64,000 bases of DNA from Rhodovulum robiginosum (GCF_003944755.1 NZ_RWGU01000042.1:62001-126000), one strand, 5' to 3'; positions 50,806 to 59,996 are shown, counted from the first letter of the stretch. Numbers and translations: made by a program. Notes: generated by a model not told the origin, from the letters alone.

Positions 50806-51837
50806 ATGAAAGCGCTTTATGCCGACGCCGCGCGCGAGTTGCGCCTGGCCGACTGCGACGCCCCCGCGCCGGGGCCGGGCGAGGTGCGCCTGCGGCTGGC
50901 CCGCGGCGGCATCTGCGGGTCGGATTTGCACTATTTCCTGCATGGCGGGTTCGGCGCGGTGCGCCTGAAAGAGCCGATGATCCTGGGCCACGAGGTCGCC
51001 GGCCATGTCGAGGCGCTGGGCGACGGCGTCACCGGTCTGGCCCAGGGCGATCTGGTCGCCGTCTCGCCCTCGCGCCCCTGCGGCGCCTGCAGCGAATGCC
51101 TGCGCGGGCTGCCCAACCAATGCCTGAACATGCGCTTTTACGGCTCGGCGATGCCGTTTCCCCATATCCAGGGCGCGTTCCGCGAGGCGCTGGTCGCGGA
51201 GGCCGGCCAATGCGTCAAGGCCGACGGGCTGACCCCGGCCGAGGCCGCCATGGCCGAGCCGCTTTCGGTGGTTCTGCACGCGGTGCGCCAGGCGGGCGGC
51301 CTGGTGGGCGCGCGCGTGCTGGTCACCGGCTGCGGGCCCATCGGCGTTTTGGCGATCCTCGCCGCGCGCCGCGCGGGAGCGCAGGAAATCATCGCCACCG
51401 ACATCGCCGAGAACGGGCTGGCCTTCGCCCGCAAGGCCGGCGCCGACCGCGTGCTGAACACCGCCGCCGCCCCCGAGGCGCTGGCCCCCTATTCCGAGGC
51501 CAAGGGCAGCCTCGACGTGCTCTTCGAATGCTCCGGCGCCGATGCGGCGCTGCGCGCCGGCATCGCGGCGCTGCGCCCGCGGGGCCGGGTCGTGCAGCTG
51601 GGCCTGTCCGGCGACATGGCGGTGCCGATGATGCAGATCACCGCCAAGGAGCTGTCGGTGACAGGCTCGTTCCGCTTTCACGAGGAATTCGCCACCGCCG
51701 TGGCGATGATGCAAAAGCGGCTGATCGACGTGCGCCCGCTCTTGACCCATTCGTTCCCGCTGGCCGAGTACCAGACCGCTTTCGAGACCGCGGCCGACCG
51801 CTCGCGCGCGATGAAAGTGCAGCTGGAGTTCGCCTGA
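50806..51837 (+). CDS. idnD: L-idonate 5-dehydrogenase (zinc-dependent alcohol dehydrogenase family)
   Basis: This 343-residue MDR enzyme oxidises L-idonate to 5-keto-D-gluconate. Features are the catalytic-zinc motif GGICGSDLHYFLHGGFGAV (Cys and the following residues), GHEVAGHVEALG (second zinc ligand), the structural-zinc cysteines in PCGACSECLRGLPNQCLNM, and the Rossmann motif VTGCGPIGVLAILAARR. The substrate loop HYFLHGG and the length are those of E. coli IdnD. GGGAGG precedes the ATG. It begins the operon 50806-56840 under operator 4. Confidence 0.92.
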   Translation: MKALYADAARELRLADCDAPAPGPGEVRLRLARGGICGSDLHYFLHGGFGAVRLKEPMILGHEVAGHVEALGDGVTGLAQGDLVAVSPSRPCGACSECLRGLPNQCLNMRFYGSAMPFPHIQGAFREALVAEAGQCVKADGLTPAEAAMAEPLSVVLHAVRQAGGLVGARVLVTGCGPIGVLAILAARRAGAQEIIATDIAENGLAFARKAGADRVLNTAAAPEALAPYSEAKGSLDVLFECSGADAALRAGIAALRPRGRVVQLGLSGDMAVPMMQITAKELSVTGSFRFHEEFATAVAMMQKRLIDVRPLLTHSFPLAEYQTAFETAADRSRAMKVQLEFA

Positions 51838-52436
51838 TGCTGACCTTCGCCGCGGCGGTCTTCTTCCTGATCATCACGCCGGGGCCCGGGGTGCTGTCGA
51901 CCGCGGGATTCGGCGCGGCCTACGGGTTCCGCGCCAGCCTGCCTTATGTGCTGGGCCTCTTCATCGGCACCAACCTTGTGGCGCTCGCGGTGATCTCGGG
52001 GGTGGCTGCCGTGGTGCTGTCGGTGCCCGCGATCCGTGTCGTGCTGATGGCGGTCTCGACGGCCTACTTGCTCTATCTCGCGGCCAAGATCGCCTTCGCG
52101 GGCTCCAAGATCGCCTTCATCGAGGCCAAGGCCGCGCCGGGCATCGCCGCGGGCGTGCTGTTGCAGGCGATCAATCCCAAGGCCTACGCGGTCAACACCA
52201 CGCTTTTCGCGGGCTTTCCCTTCGCCCCCGACAACCTGGTTTTCGAGACCGTGGCAAAGCTCGTGATCGTCAACACGATCTGGATCCCGATCCACCTGGG
52301 CTGGCTATACGCCGGCGCCACGCTGCACCGGCTCAACCTGTCGGAAACCGCCCATCGGCGGATCAACTACATGATGGCGGCCTCGATGCTGGCCGTCGTC
52401 GTGCTCGCCATCCTTGCAGGGCTGAGCCAGACATGA
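51837..52436 (+). CDS. LysE family translocator
   Basis: This 199-residue membrane protein has six predicted helices and the LysE/RhtB signature FLIITPGPGVLSTAGFGAAYG at residues 10-30. A second family block is YLLYLAAKIAFAG, and then LLQAINPKAYAVNTTLFAGFP. The ATG overlaps the idnD stop by one base (TGATG). It exports a small polar metabolite, in other members amino acids; here perhaps overflow sugar-acid derivatives. Confidence 0.88.
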   Translation: MLTFAAAVFFLIITPGPGVLSTAGFGAAYGFRASLPYVLGLFIGTNLVALAVISGVAAVVLSVPAIRVVLMAVSTAYLLYLAAKIAFAGSKIAFIEAKAAPGIAAGVLLQAINPKAYAVNTTLFAGFPFAPDNLVFETVAKLVIVNTIWIPIHLGWLYAGATLHRLNLSETAHRRINYMMAASMLAVVVLAILAGLSQT

Positions 52437-53809
52437 CCCACGACGCCGCCCTTGCCGCGCTTTCCGCCCTGCTGGGCGAGCGCCTGTCGACGGGGCGGGC
52501 CGACCTCGCCCTGCACGGCCAGAACGAAACCTACTATCCCGACACCCCGCCCGAGGCGGTGGCCTATCCGGAGACGACGCCGGAGGTGTCGGAGATCGTG
52601 AAGATCTGCGCCGCCCGCGGCTGCCCGGTCACCGCCTACGGGGCGGCCAGTTCGCTGGAAGGCCAGCACCTTGCGATCCGCGGCGGAATCAGCCTCGACA
52701 TGGGCCGGATGAACCGGGTGCTGGCGGTGAATGCCGAGGATATGAACGCGGTGGTCCAGCCCGGTCTCACGCGCACGGCCCTGAACGAAGAGCTGCGCGC
52801 GACGGGCCTGTTCTTCTCGGTCGATCCGGGCGCCGATGCCTCGATGGGCGGCATGGCCGCCACGCGGGCGAGCGGAACAACCGCCGTGCGCTACGGCACC
52901 ATGCGCGAGAACGTCCTCGCGCTCGAGGCGGTGATGGCCGACGGCACGATCGTGCGGACCGGTACGAAGGCGCGCAAATCCTCGACAGGCTACGATCTGA
53001 CCCACTTGCTGGTCGGCTCTGAGGGGACGCTGGGCATCATCACCGAGCTGACGGTCAGGCTCCACGGCATCCCCGAGGCGGTGGCCGCCGCGACCTGCCG
53101 GTTCGACACGGTCGAGGACGCGGTGAATTGCGTGATCCTGACCATCCAGTCGGGCCTGCCCATGGCGCGGATCGAATTGCTGGACGAGATGATGGTGAAG
53201 GGCTTCAACCGCTACGCCGATGCCGGGCTGCCTGAAAAACCCCATCTTTTCCTCGAATTCCACGGCACGCCCGCCGGCGTGGCCGAGCAGATGGAAAGCT
53301 TCCGCACCATCGCCGAGGATTTCGGCGCCGAGGCGTTCGCCACCGCCACCAGGCCCGAGGACCGCACCGCGCTTTGGGCGATGCGCCACAAGGCCCATTA
53401 CGCCTCGGCCGCGCTGGGCGGGGGCAAGCATTTGTGGCCCACCGATGTCTGCGTGCCGATCTCGCACCTGGCCGAAGCGGTGGTCGAGGCGCAGGAGGCC
53501 GCCGCCGAGATGGGGCTGACCTGCACCATCGTCGGCCATGTCGGCGACGGGAATTTCCATGCCGGGCTCAGCATCGACCCGACCGATGCGGGCGAAATGG
53601 CCCGGGCCAAGGCCTACACCGACAAGCTGGCCCAGACCGCGCTGCGCCTGGGCGGCACGGTCAGCGGCGAGCACGGGATCGGCATCGGAAAGCAGGCGCA
53701 GATGGCGGGCGAACATGGGCAGGCCCTGGCCTTCATGCGCCGGATCAAGACCGCCTTCGACCCCGGCGGCATCCTCAACCCCGGCAAGCTCTTGCCCGAC
53801 GACGCCTGA
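52433..53809 (+). CDS. FAD-linked oxidase (D-lactate dehydrogenase / GlcD-like)
   Basis: This 458-residue VAO-family flavoprotein has the PP-loop FAD-binding domain: VTAYGAASSLEGQ (residues 63-75), VVQPGLTRTALNEEL, DPGADASMGGMAATRASGTTAVRYG and SSTGYDLTHLLVGSEGTLGIIT. The C-terminal substrate domain has HVGDGNFHAGL (active-site histidine) and the end GTVSGEHGIGIGK...FDPGGILNPGKLLP. It fits D-lactate dehydrogenase (cytochrome type) or a D-2-hydroxyacid dehydrogenase. ATGA overlaps lysE. It may oxidise lactate or glycolate formed by aldol cleavage of sugar acids. Confidence 0.88.
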   Translation: MTHDAALAALSALLGERLSTGRADLALHGQNETYYPDTPPEAVAYPETTPEVSEIVKICAARGCPVTAYGAASSLEGQHLAIRGGISLDMGRMNRVLAVNAEDMNAVVQPGLTRTALNEELRATGLFFSVDPGADASMGGMAATRASGTTAVRYGTMRENVLALEAVMADGTIVRTGTKARKSSTGYDLTHLLVGSEGTLGIITELTVRLHGIPEAVAAATCRFDTVEDAVNCVILTIQSGLPMARIELLDEMMVKGFNRYADAGLPEKPHLFLEFHGTPAGVAEQMESFRTIAEDFGAEAFATATRPEDRTALWAMRHKAHYASAALGGGKHLWPTDVCVPISHLAEAVVEAQEAAAEMGLTCTIVGHVGDGNFHAGLSIDPTDAGEMARAKAYTDKLAQTALRLGGTVSGEHGIGIGKQAQMAGEHGQALAFMRRIKTAFDPGGILNPGKLLPDDA

Positions 53810-53824
53810 GAAAGGAGGCCCGCC

Positions 53825-54961
53825 ATGCTGCCGCTTTCCAACCCCGATCCCGAGGCCCTGCTGGTGGGCCGCGTCTGGCGGCCCGGCATCGGGCCCGCGC
53901 TGGTGCTGCTGCGCGGCGAGACGCTGATCGACATCACCTCGCCCGAGTGGCCGACCCTGCGCGACCTGCTGGAGCAGGACGACCTGCCGGCCCGGCTGCG
54001 CGGCGCTGACGGCACTCCCTTTGCCACGCTGGGCGATGTGACCGGCGGCGCCGACGGCGCGCCGCGCCTGCTGGCGCCGTGCGATTTGCAGGCGGTCAAG
54101 GCCTCGGGCGTGACCTTTGCCGAAAGCATGGTGGAACGGGTGATCGAGGAACAGGCCGCCGGCGACCCCGACCGGGCCGACGCGATCCGCAAGAAGGTGC
54201 AGGCAGCCATCGGCGACAGCCTGTCGGGCATCGCGCCGGGGTCCGACAAGGCGATGGAGGTCAAGCGCGTGCTGCAGGCCGAGGGACTGTGGTCGGCCTA
54301 TCTGGAGGTCGGCATCGGCCCCGATGCCGAGGTCTTCACCAAATGCCAGCCCATGGCCTCGGTCGGCTGGGGCGCCGAGGTGGGCCTGCACCCGATGTCG
54401 ACCTGGAACAACCCCGAGCCCGAGATCGTGCTGGCGGTGAACAGCCGGGGCGAGATCCTGGGGGCGAGCCTCGGCAACGACGTGAACCTGCGCGACGTCG
54501 AGGGGCGTTCGGCGCTGCTTCTGGGCAAGGCCAAGGACAACAACGCCTCCTGCGCCATCGGGCCGTTCCTGCGCATCTTCGACGCAGGCTACGGCATGGC
54601 CGACGTGGACCGGGCCGAGTTGACGCTGAAGGTCGAGGGCGAGGACGGCTTCGTGCTGGACGGCCATTCCTCGATGACGAAGATCAGCCGCCGCCCCGCC
54701 GACATCGTGGCCCAGACCATCGGCCGCCACCACCAGTACCCCGACGGGTTCATGCTGTTTCTGGGCACTCTCTTCGCGCCCATTCAGGACCGCGGCACCC
54801 CGGGCCAGGGCTTTACCCACAAGCTGGGCGATTCGGTCACGATTTCCGAGCCCAAGCTCGGCAGCCTGCGCAACATCGTGCGGCTCTCGACCGAGTGCCC
54901 GCCATGGGAGTTCGGCACCGCCGCGCTGATGCGCAACCTCGCGGGGCGGGGGCTGTTGTGA
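53825..54961 (+). CDS. FAH family protein, XylX-like 2-keto-3-deoxy-pentonate dehydratase
   Basis: This 378-residue two-part FAH-fold protein is very like Caulobacter XylX: LLAPCDLQAVKASGVTFAESMVERVIEEQ, LWSAYLEVGIGPDAEVFTKCQPM, GWGAEVGLHP, NNPEPEIVLAVNSRGEI, GNDVNLRDVEGRSALLLGKAKDNNASCAIGPF, HQYPDGFMLFLGTLFAPIQDR and a terminal LIRNL-type LMRNLAGRGLL. XylX dehydrates 2-keto-3-deoxy-D-xylonate to 2-oxoglutarate semialdehyde. The XylD-like gene at 43867 would supply the substrate. An AAAGGAGG ribosome site precedes the ATG. The kinase gene overlaps its stop. Confidence 0.88.
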   Translation: MLPLSNPDPEALLVGRVWRPGIGPALVLLRGETLIDITSPEWPTLRDLLEQDDLPARLRGADGTPFATLGDVTGGADGAPRLLAPCDLQAVKASGVTFAESMVERVIEEQAAGDPDRADAIRKKVQAAIGDSLSGIAPGSDKAMEVKRVLQAEGLWSAYLEVGIGPDAEVFTKCQPMASVGWGAEVGLHPMSTWNNPEPEIVLAVNSRGEILGASLGNDVNLRDVEGRSALLLGKAKDNNASCAIGPFLRIFDAGYGMADVDRAELTLKVEGEDGFVLDGHSSMTKISRRPADIVAQTIGRHHQYPDGFMLFLGTLFAPIQDRGTPGQGFTHKLGDSVTISEPKLGSLRNIVRLSTECPPWEFGTAALMRNLAGRGLL

Positions 54962-55884
54962 CGGGCGGGCGGTTCCTTTCCATCGGCGAGATCATGGTCG
55001 AGATGGCCCCCGCCGATGGCGGGCTTTTCGCCATGGGGTTTGCCGGGGACACGTTCAACACCGCGTGGTACGCGCGCCGCGTGCTGCCCGCCGACTGGCA
55101 GGTCGGCTATTTCACCGCCATCGGCACCGATGCCGTGTCCGACGACATGGCCGCCTTCATGGCGCGCGAGGGCATCGACACGGCGGCCGTGCGCCGGGTG
55201 CCGGACCGCACCGTGGGGCTTTACATGATCCAGCTCAAGCGCGGCGAGCGCAGCTTTTCCTACTGGCGCGGGCAGTCGGCGGCAAAGACGCTGGCCGATG
55301 ACACCGGCGCGCTGGGCGCGGCGCTGGCGGGGGTGGATATCGTGCATTTCTCGGGGATCACGCTGGCCATCCTCAGCGCGCCGGCGCGCCAGGCCTTTTG
55401 CGCCGCGCTGGCCCGGGCGCGCGCGGCGGGCAGCCACATCGCCTTCGATACCAACCTGCGCCCGCGCCTCTGGCCCGGGGCCGAGGCGATGCGCGACGGG
55501 CTGATGCAAGGCGCGGCGGTGGCCGACACGGTGCTGCCCTCGCTCGACGAAGAGGCGCTGGCCTTCGGCGATGCGACGGCCCAGGATACCATCGCGCGCT
55601 ACCGCGCCGCGGGGGCCTCGACGGTGGCGGTCAAGAACGGGGCCGAGACCTGCCATGTCTGGTCGGCCGACGAGGGCGCGTTTTCGGCCGACCCGCCCGA
55701 AGTGGCGCGCATCGTCGACAGCACGGCGGCCGGCGACAGCTTTGCGGCCGCGTTTCTGGCAGCCCGCGCCGAGGGCGCCGCGGTGCAGGACGCGGCCGCC
55801 CGCGCAACGGCACTGGCCGCGCAAGTGGTGCAACGGCGCGGCGCGCTGGCACCTGAAATCTTTGAAAAGGGAGGAACGTCATGA
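54958..55884 (+). CDS. kdgK: 2-dehydro-3-deoxygluconokinase (PfkB family sugar kinase)
   Basis: This 308-residue ribokinase-family enzyme begins FLSIGEIMVEMAP, has GFAGDTFNTAWYARR (substrate region), YWRGQSAAKTL, FDTNLRPRLW, LPSLDEEAL and the PfkB signature 2 DSTAAGDSFAAAFLAAR with the catalytic aspartate. It phosphorylates 2-keto-3-deoxygluconate for Entner-Doudoroff cleavage. GTG at 54958 overlaps the XylX-like stop (GTGA), and the denD gene overlaps its own stop, so expression is tightly coupled. Confidence 0.9.
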   Translation: MTGGRFLSIGEIMVEMAPADGGLFAMGFAGDTFNTAWYARRVLPADWQVGYFTAIGTDAVSDDMAAFMAREGIDTAAVRRVPDRTVGLYMIQLKRGERSFSYWRGQSAAKTLADDTGALGAALAGVDIVHFSGITLAILSAPARQAFCAALARARAAGSHIAFDTNLRPRLWPGAEAMRDGLMQGAAVADTVLPSLDEEALAFGDATAQDTIARYRAAGASTVAVKNGAETCHVWSADEGAFSADPPEVARIVDSTAAGDSFAAAFLAARAEGAAVQDAAARATALAAQVVQRRGALAPEIFEKGGTS

Positions 55885-56840
55885 AGGTTCTGATCATCGG
55901 GGGCGGCGGGCTTGTCGGGCAAAAACTGGGCAAGGCGCTGGCCGCGCGCGGCACGCTGAGGGGCGTGCCGATCGATACCCTGGTCCTGGCGGACGTGGTC
56001 GACCCGCCGCTCTTCGAGGCGCCCTTCAAGCTGGAGACCGCGCGATGCGACATCGCCGACCCGGCCTCGGTCGCCGCCGCTGTCGACGCCGACACCGACG
56101 TGATCTACCTGCTGGCCGCCATCGTTTCGGCCCATGCCGAGGAAGACCTCGACGCGGGGCTGAGGATCAACATGATGGGCACGCTCAACGTGCTGCAACG
56201 CTGCCGCGAACTGGGCTCCAAACCGGTGCTGGTCTTCACCTCGTCAATCGCCGTCAACGGCGGCGAGGTGCCCCAGCCCTATACCGATTTCACCGCCCTC
56301 AACCCGCAAACCTCCTACGGCGCGCAAAAGGCCATCGGCGAGTTGCTGGTCAACGATTTCTCGCGCCGCGGGCTGATCGACGGGCGCGGGTTCCGCCTGC
56401 CCACGATCTCGGTCCGGCCGGGCAAGCCGAACCGCGCGGCCTCGGCCTTCATGTCGTCGATCTTTCGTGAGCCGCTGCAGGGGCAAAACGCCAATTGCCC
56501 GGTGGACCCCGATTTCAACCACTACTACCTGAGCCCACGCAAATGCGTCGAAAACCTCGTCAAGGGGGCCGAGCTGCGCGCCGAGGACCTGGGCCTGAAC
56601 CGCTGCATGCCGATGCCCGGCCGGGTCTGGACGATTGCCCAGATGATCGAGGCCATGACCGCCGTGGCCGGGCCCGAACCCGCCAAGCTGATCACCTGGG
56701 AGAAGCAGCCGGAACTGGAGCCTATCCTGAAGGGGTGGCGCATGGAGATCCACGCCGACAAGGCCGAGCGGCTGGGGCTGGAGGCCGATGCAAGCTTCGA
56801 GGACAATATCCGGTATTTCCTCGAGGACGATCTGGGCTGA
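55881..56840 (+). CDS. denD: D-erythronate dehydrogenase-like NAD-dependent epimerase/dehydratase family protein
   Basis: This 319-residue extended SDR has the Rossmann motif IIGGGGLVGQKLGKALAARGTL (residues 5-26), DIADPASV, YLLAAIVSAHAEEDLDAGLRINMMGTLNVL, FTSSIAVNGG and the catalytic TSYGAQKAIGELLVNDFSRRG, then RLPTISVRPGKPNRAASAF. This matches the DenD type, which oxidises D-erythronate to 2-oxo-tetronate at the start of tetronate catabolism. The remaining pathway genes (otnI, otnC, otnK, ltnD) are 2.4 kb downstream on the other strand. ATGA overlaps kdgK; GGAGGAACGTC precedes the start. Confidence 0.85.
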   Translation: MKVLIIGGGGLVGQKLGKALAARGTLRGVPIDTLVLADVVDPPLFEAPFKLETARCDIADPASVAAAVDADTDVIYLLAAIVSAHAEEDLDAGLRINMMGTLNVLQRCRELGSKPVLVFTSSIAVNGGEVPQPYTDFTALNPQTSYGAQKAIGELLVNDFSRRGLIDGRGFRLPTISVRPGKPNRAASAFMSSIFREPLQGQNANCPVDPDFNHYYLSPRKCVENLVKGAELRAEDLGLNRCMPMPGRVWTIAQMIEAMTAVAGPEPAKLITWEKQPELEPILKGWRMEIHADKAERLGLEADASFEDNIRYFLEDDLG

Positions 56841-56860
56841 GCTGACCTGCAAGCCGGACC

Positions 56861-56912
56861 GCCGGGGGCCCTGCCCCCGGACCCCCGGGATATTTTTAGC
56901 CAGAAGAACCAG
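56861..56912. repeat. Interspersed GC-hairpin repeat, copy 4 (inverted orientation)
   Basis: The hairpin CCGGGGG-CCCTG-CCCCCGG is followed by ACCCCCGGGATATTTTTAGC and CAGAAGAA. It lies between the convergent denD and 2-hydroxyacid dehydrogenase genes. It has the same order of parts as copy 1. Confidence 0.85.
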
Positions 56913-56944
56913 GCAGGCCGGGACGAGGCGGAGGGCGCGCCCCG

Positions 56945-57892
56945 TCAGTTGACCGGCGTCAGCAGTTCCCGCCCGTCGAGGAACGCCCGGATGTTGTCGA
57001 GCTGGAGCACGGCCATCGCCCGGCGCGTCTCGACCGAGCCCGAGCCCTGGTGCGGCTGAAGCACCACGTTGTCGAGCGCAAGGAAGCGCGGGTCGATATC
57101 AGGCTCGTTCAGGAACACGTCGAGCCCCGCCCCGGCGATCTTGCCCTGTTCCAGCGCGTCCAGCAGCGCGCCCTCGTCGACCGTGGTGCCGCGCGAGATG
57201 TTGATCAGCACGCCGCGCGGCCCCAGCGCCTCGATGGCGGCGCGGCTGACATAGCCCTCGGTCGCGGGACCGCCCACCAGTGCCACGAAGAGGAAATCGA
57301 CCGCCTCGGCCAGCGCGACGACATCGTCGTGATAGGTCCAGCCCGGCGTCGGCTTTTCGGATCGGGCGTGATAGTGGATGTCCATCTTGAAGGCCGCCAG
57401 CCGGTCGGCGATCTCGCGCCCGATCCGGCCCAGGCCGACGATCCCGGCGGTGTTGCCGGTGACCTTCCGGTTGAGCGGTATCTCACCTTCCCGCGCCCAG
57501 GCGCCCGAGCGCACATGGGCCTCGCCATTGCGCATGGTGCGGCATTGGGCGATCAGCATGGCGACGGCCAGATCGGCGACGTCGTCGTTGAGCACGTTCG
57601 GCGTGTTGGTGACCTTGACCCCCCGTTCGGTGGCGGCGGCCACGTCGATGGCGTCATAGCCCACGCCGTAATTGGCGATCACCCCGAGATTGGGAAAGAG
57701 GTCCATCTCGGCACCCGACATCTGCGCGTGACCCTTGAAGGCGATGGCGCGGATGCCGTCGCGCGCGGCCGGGTCGAGACCGGCCATGGCGTCGGGCCCG
57801 TCGACATGCAGCGACGGATAGGCCGAGGCCAGCCGGCCGCGCTCTTCCGCGTTGAGGCTGGCACCTGAGGTGAGAAGGATCGCATCTGCCAT
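56945..57892 (-). CDS. D-isomer-specific 2-hydroxyacid dehydrogenase (GhrB-like)
   Basis: This 315-residue NAD(P)-dependent dehydrogenase has VIANYGVGYDAIDVAAATERGVKVTNTPNVLNDDVADLA (residues 90-128), the Rossmann loop GIVGLGRIGREIADRLAAF (169-187), FVALVGGPATEGYVSRAAI with the substrate arginine region, NISRGTTVDEGAL and the catalytic His in VLQPHQGSGSVETR. It reduces glyoxylate, hydroxypyruvate or a 2-keto-sugar acid. It is the second gene after the aminotransferase, 20 bases apart, under GntR operator 5. Confidence 0.9.
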   Translation of the reverse strand: MADAILLTSGASLNAEERGRLASAYPSLHVDGPDAMAGLDPAARDGIRAIAFKGHAQMSGAEMDLFPNLGVIANYGVGYDAIDVAAATERGVKVTNTPNVLNDDVADLAVAMLIAQCRTMRNGEAHVRSGAWAREGEIPLNRKVTGNTAGIVGLGRIGREIADRLAAFKMDIHYHARSEKPTPGWTYHDDVVALAEAVDFLFVALVGGPATEGYVSRAAIEALGPRGVLINISRGTTVDEGALLDALEQGKIAGAGLDVFLNEPDIDPRFLALDNVVLQPHQGSGSVETRRAMAVLQLDNIRAFLDGRELLTPVN

Positions 57893-57912
57893 TTCAAATA
57901 CCTTTCAGCGGT

Positions 57913-59082
57913 TTAGAGAAGCTTTCGAATGCGCGACAGCGCTTCGAGGATATTCTCGGTCGAGTTGGCATAGGAAAACCGCAGATAGCCCTCGCCCCAG
58001 GCACCGAAGGAGGTGCCCGCCACGGTGGCCACGCCCGCCTCGTCGAGAAACCGGTCCTGCGCCTCTTTCGCGCGCATCCCCGTGCCCTCGATGTTCGGAA
58101 AGGCATAGAACGCGCCGGCCGCGTCGGCGCAGCGCACACCGGGCAGCGCGTTCAGTTCGCGCACGATCGCCGCGCGCCGGGCGTCGAACTGGGCCACCAT
58201 CTGGCGCACCGCGTCCTGTGGGCCGTTTAAGGCCGCGATTCCAGCATATTGCGTAGCGGCGTTCACGCATGAATGGTCGTTGATGCACAGCCGCGTGACG
58301 TGGTCGACGCACGCGTCGGGCCAGACCGCATAGCCCAGACGCCAGCCGGTCATGGCGTAGGTCTTGGACCAGCCGTCCAGCATGATGAGACGGTCCCGAA
58401 TGTCGGGATACTGCAAGAGGCTGACATGCTCTCGCCCGTCGTAAAGCATGTTGGAATAGATCTCGTCGGACATCAGCGCCACCTGCGGATGCGCCGCCAG
58501 CCCTTCGACCAGCTTGTCGATTTCCGCGCGCGGGGTGACGCCGCCGGTGGGGTTGGCGGGCGAATTGATGATGATCAGCCGTGTCGCATCGGTGATCTGC
58601 CCCAGCACCTCCTCGGCGGAAAAGGCAAAGCCGTTTTCCTCGCGCAGGGCGATGGGCACGGGCGTGGCGCCGGAATAGCGGATGACCGATTCGTAAATCG
58701 GAAAACCCGGGTTGGGATACATGACCTCGGCCCCGGGTTCGCCGAACATCAGCACCGCGAAAAACATGGTCGGCTTGCCGCCGGGCACCACGACCACGTT
58801 GTCGGGATTGACCTCGACCCCGTGCCGGCGGTTGAGGTCGGCCGCCACCGCCTCGCGCAGGGCGGGGATACCGTTGGCGGGCGTATAGCCGTGGTGGCCG
58901 TCGCGCAGCGCCTTGATGCCGGCCTCGACGATATGCTCAGGCGTTTTGAAATCGGGCTGGCCGATGCCGAGATTGATGATGTCGCGGCCCTGCGCGGCCA
59001 GGGCTTGCGCGCGGGCAAGAACGACGAAGGCGGATTCGGTGCCGAGCCGCGACAGGCTTTCGGCGAAGTGCAGGTTCGGCAT
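57913..59082 (-). CDS. Pyridoxal phosphate-dependent aminotransferase (class I/II)
   Basis: This 389-residue fold-type I aminotransferase has INLGIGQPDFKTPEHI (residues 36-51), HGYTPANGIPALREAVA, VVVPGGKPTMFFAVLMFGEPGAEV, NSPANPTGG (PLP asparagine), MSDEIYSNMLYDG, the Schiff-base lysine in LDGWSKTYAMTGWRLGY and a C-terminal carboxylate-binding RFSYANS. It is of the aspartate/alanine aminotransferase branch. In this setting it could use glyoxylate, hydroxypyruvate or a keto-sugar acid as acceptor. The ATG at 59082 has GGGAGGGGG. GntR operator 5 lies 46-55 bases upstream. Confidence 0.9.
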   Translation of the reverse strand: MPNLHFAESLSRLGTESAFVVLARAQALAAQGRDIINLGIGQPDFKTPEHIVEAGIKALRDGHHGYTPANGIPALREAVAADLNRRHGVEVNPDNVVVVPGGKPTMFFAVLMFGEPGAEVMYPNPGFPIYESVIRYSGATPVPIALREENGFAFSAEEVLGQITDATRLIIINSPANPTGGVTPRAEIDKLVEGLAAHPQVALMSDEIYSNMLYDGREHVSLLQYPDIRDRLIMLDGWSKTYAMTGWRLGYAVWPDACVDHVTRLCINDHSCVNAATQYAGIAALNGPQDAVRQMVAQFDARRAAIVRELNALPGVRCADAAGAFYAFPNIEGTGMRAKEAQDRFLDEAGVATVAGTSFGAWGEGYLRFSYANSTENILEALSRIRKLL

Positions 59083-59127
59083 CGTGTCCCCCTCCCGTGC
59101 GTCTGGCGGCGGGTCTGCTTTTGGATT

Positions 59128-59137
59128 TGGTATACCA
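59128..59137. promoter_or_regulatory. GntR operator site 5 (TGGTATACCA)
   Basis: A perfect 10-bp core extended to TTGGTATACCAA (59127-59138) lies 46 bases upstream of the aminotransferase start. It is downstream of the otn operon, so it should control only the aminotransferase and 2-hydroxyacid dehydrogenase pair. Confidence 0.78.
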
Positions 59138-59234
59138 AGAATGGGGGCGGGATAAAGCGGGGAGTTTCGGGGCCGGCATCGGAAAGCCTGTGGCCCGGCG
59201 CCGGCGCCGGGCGGAGGGCTGGACCGGCGCGCTC

Positions 59235-59996
59235 TTACCGAAAGCTCGCCAGCCACCCCAGGCTGTCGTCCGTTGGGCCGGTGGGCTTGTATTCCGCCCC
59301 CAGCGGCGCCATCCAGCCCAGCCCCTCGATCACTTCGAAGACATGGGCGAAGCTGACCTCGCCATGGTCGGGCGCGCCCCGGTCGGGGACCGAGGCAAAC
59401 TGGATATGGCCGATAAGCGGCAAGAGCGCCTGCAATCTGTGGGTCAGATCGCCCTCCATGAGTTGCACATGGTAGCAGTCGAACATCAGCTTCAGGTTCG
59501 GTGCCCCCGCCGCCTCGATCAGCCCGCGCGCCTGGTCGGTGGTGGTCAGGAAATAGCCCGGCGCGTCGTAGCGGTTGAGCGGCTCGATCAGGATCGACAT
59601 GCCGTGGGGCGCGGCGGCGGCGCAGGCATGGCGCAGGTTGGCGAGAAACACCGCCTCGGCCTCGGGCCCCTCGGCAAAGCCCGCCATGACATGCACCTTT
59701 CCGGCCCCGATGTCGCGGCCATAGGCGATGGCCTCGTCGATGGACGCGCGCGCGTCGGCCTCGCGCCCCGGCAAGGCCGCGAGACCGTTTTCCCCCGCCT
59801 CAACGTCGCCGCGCACCGTGTTCAGCCCCAGCATGGGCAGGCCGGTCTCGTTCAGCGCGGCCTTCACCTCGGCGGCGGGCACGGCGTAGGGCCAGTGGCA
59901 TTCGACCGCGTCAAAGCCCGCTTTCGCGGCCGCGCGGATGGCATCGGGCAACGGCCGATCGGCCCAGAGAAACCCCAGATTGGCGGAAAATTTCAT
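59235..59996 (-). CDS. otnI: 2-oxo-tetronate isomerase (hydroxypyruvate isomerase family)
   Basis: This 253-residue sugar-isomerase TIM barrel of the Hyi/OtnI type has KFSANLGFLWADRPLPDAIRAAAKAGFDAVECHWPY (residues 2-37), ILIEPLNRYDAPGYFLTTT (metal Glu), LMFDCYHVQLMEGDL (metal Asp/His), HIQFASVPDRGAPDHGEV and GAEYKPTG (metal Glu). It interconverts 2-oxo- and 3-oxo-tetronate. The ATG overlaps the otnC stop (ATGA), and it is the last gene of the ltnD-otnK-otnC-otnI operon, an order that supports the tetronate rather than the glyoxylate-carboligase context. Confidence 0.9.
   Translation of the reverse strand: MKFSANLGFLWADRPLPDAIRAAAKAGFDAVECHWPYAVPAAEVKAALNETGLPMLGLNTVRGDVEAGENGLAALPGREADARASIDEAIAYGRDIGAGKVHVMAGFAEGPEAEAVFLANLRHACAAAAPHGMSILIEPLNRYDAPGYFLTTTDQARGLIEAAGAPNLKLMFDCYHVQLMEGDLTHRLQALLPLIGHIQFASVPDRGAPDHGEVSFAHVFEVIEGLGWMAPLGAEYKPTGPTDDSLGWLASFR

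Noticed and set aside
48960-51836. Plus-strand open frame continuous with the LysE-family gene, giving an apparent protein over 1100 residues
   Set aside because: Only the last 199 codons (from 51837) have membrane-protein character. The upstream part is antisense to the dehydrogenase and idnO genes and out of frame with idnD.
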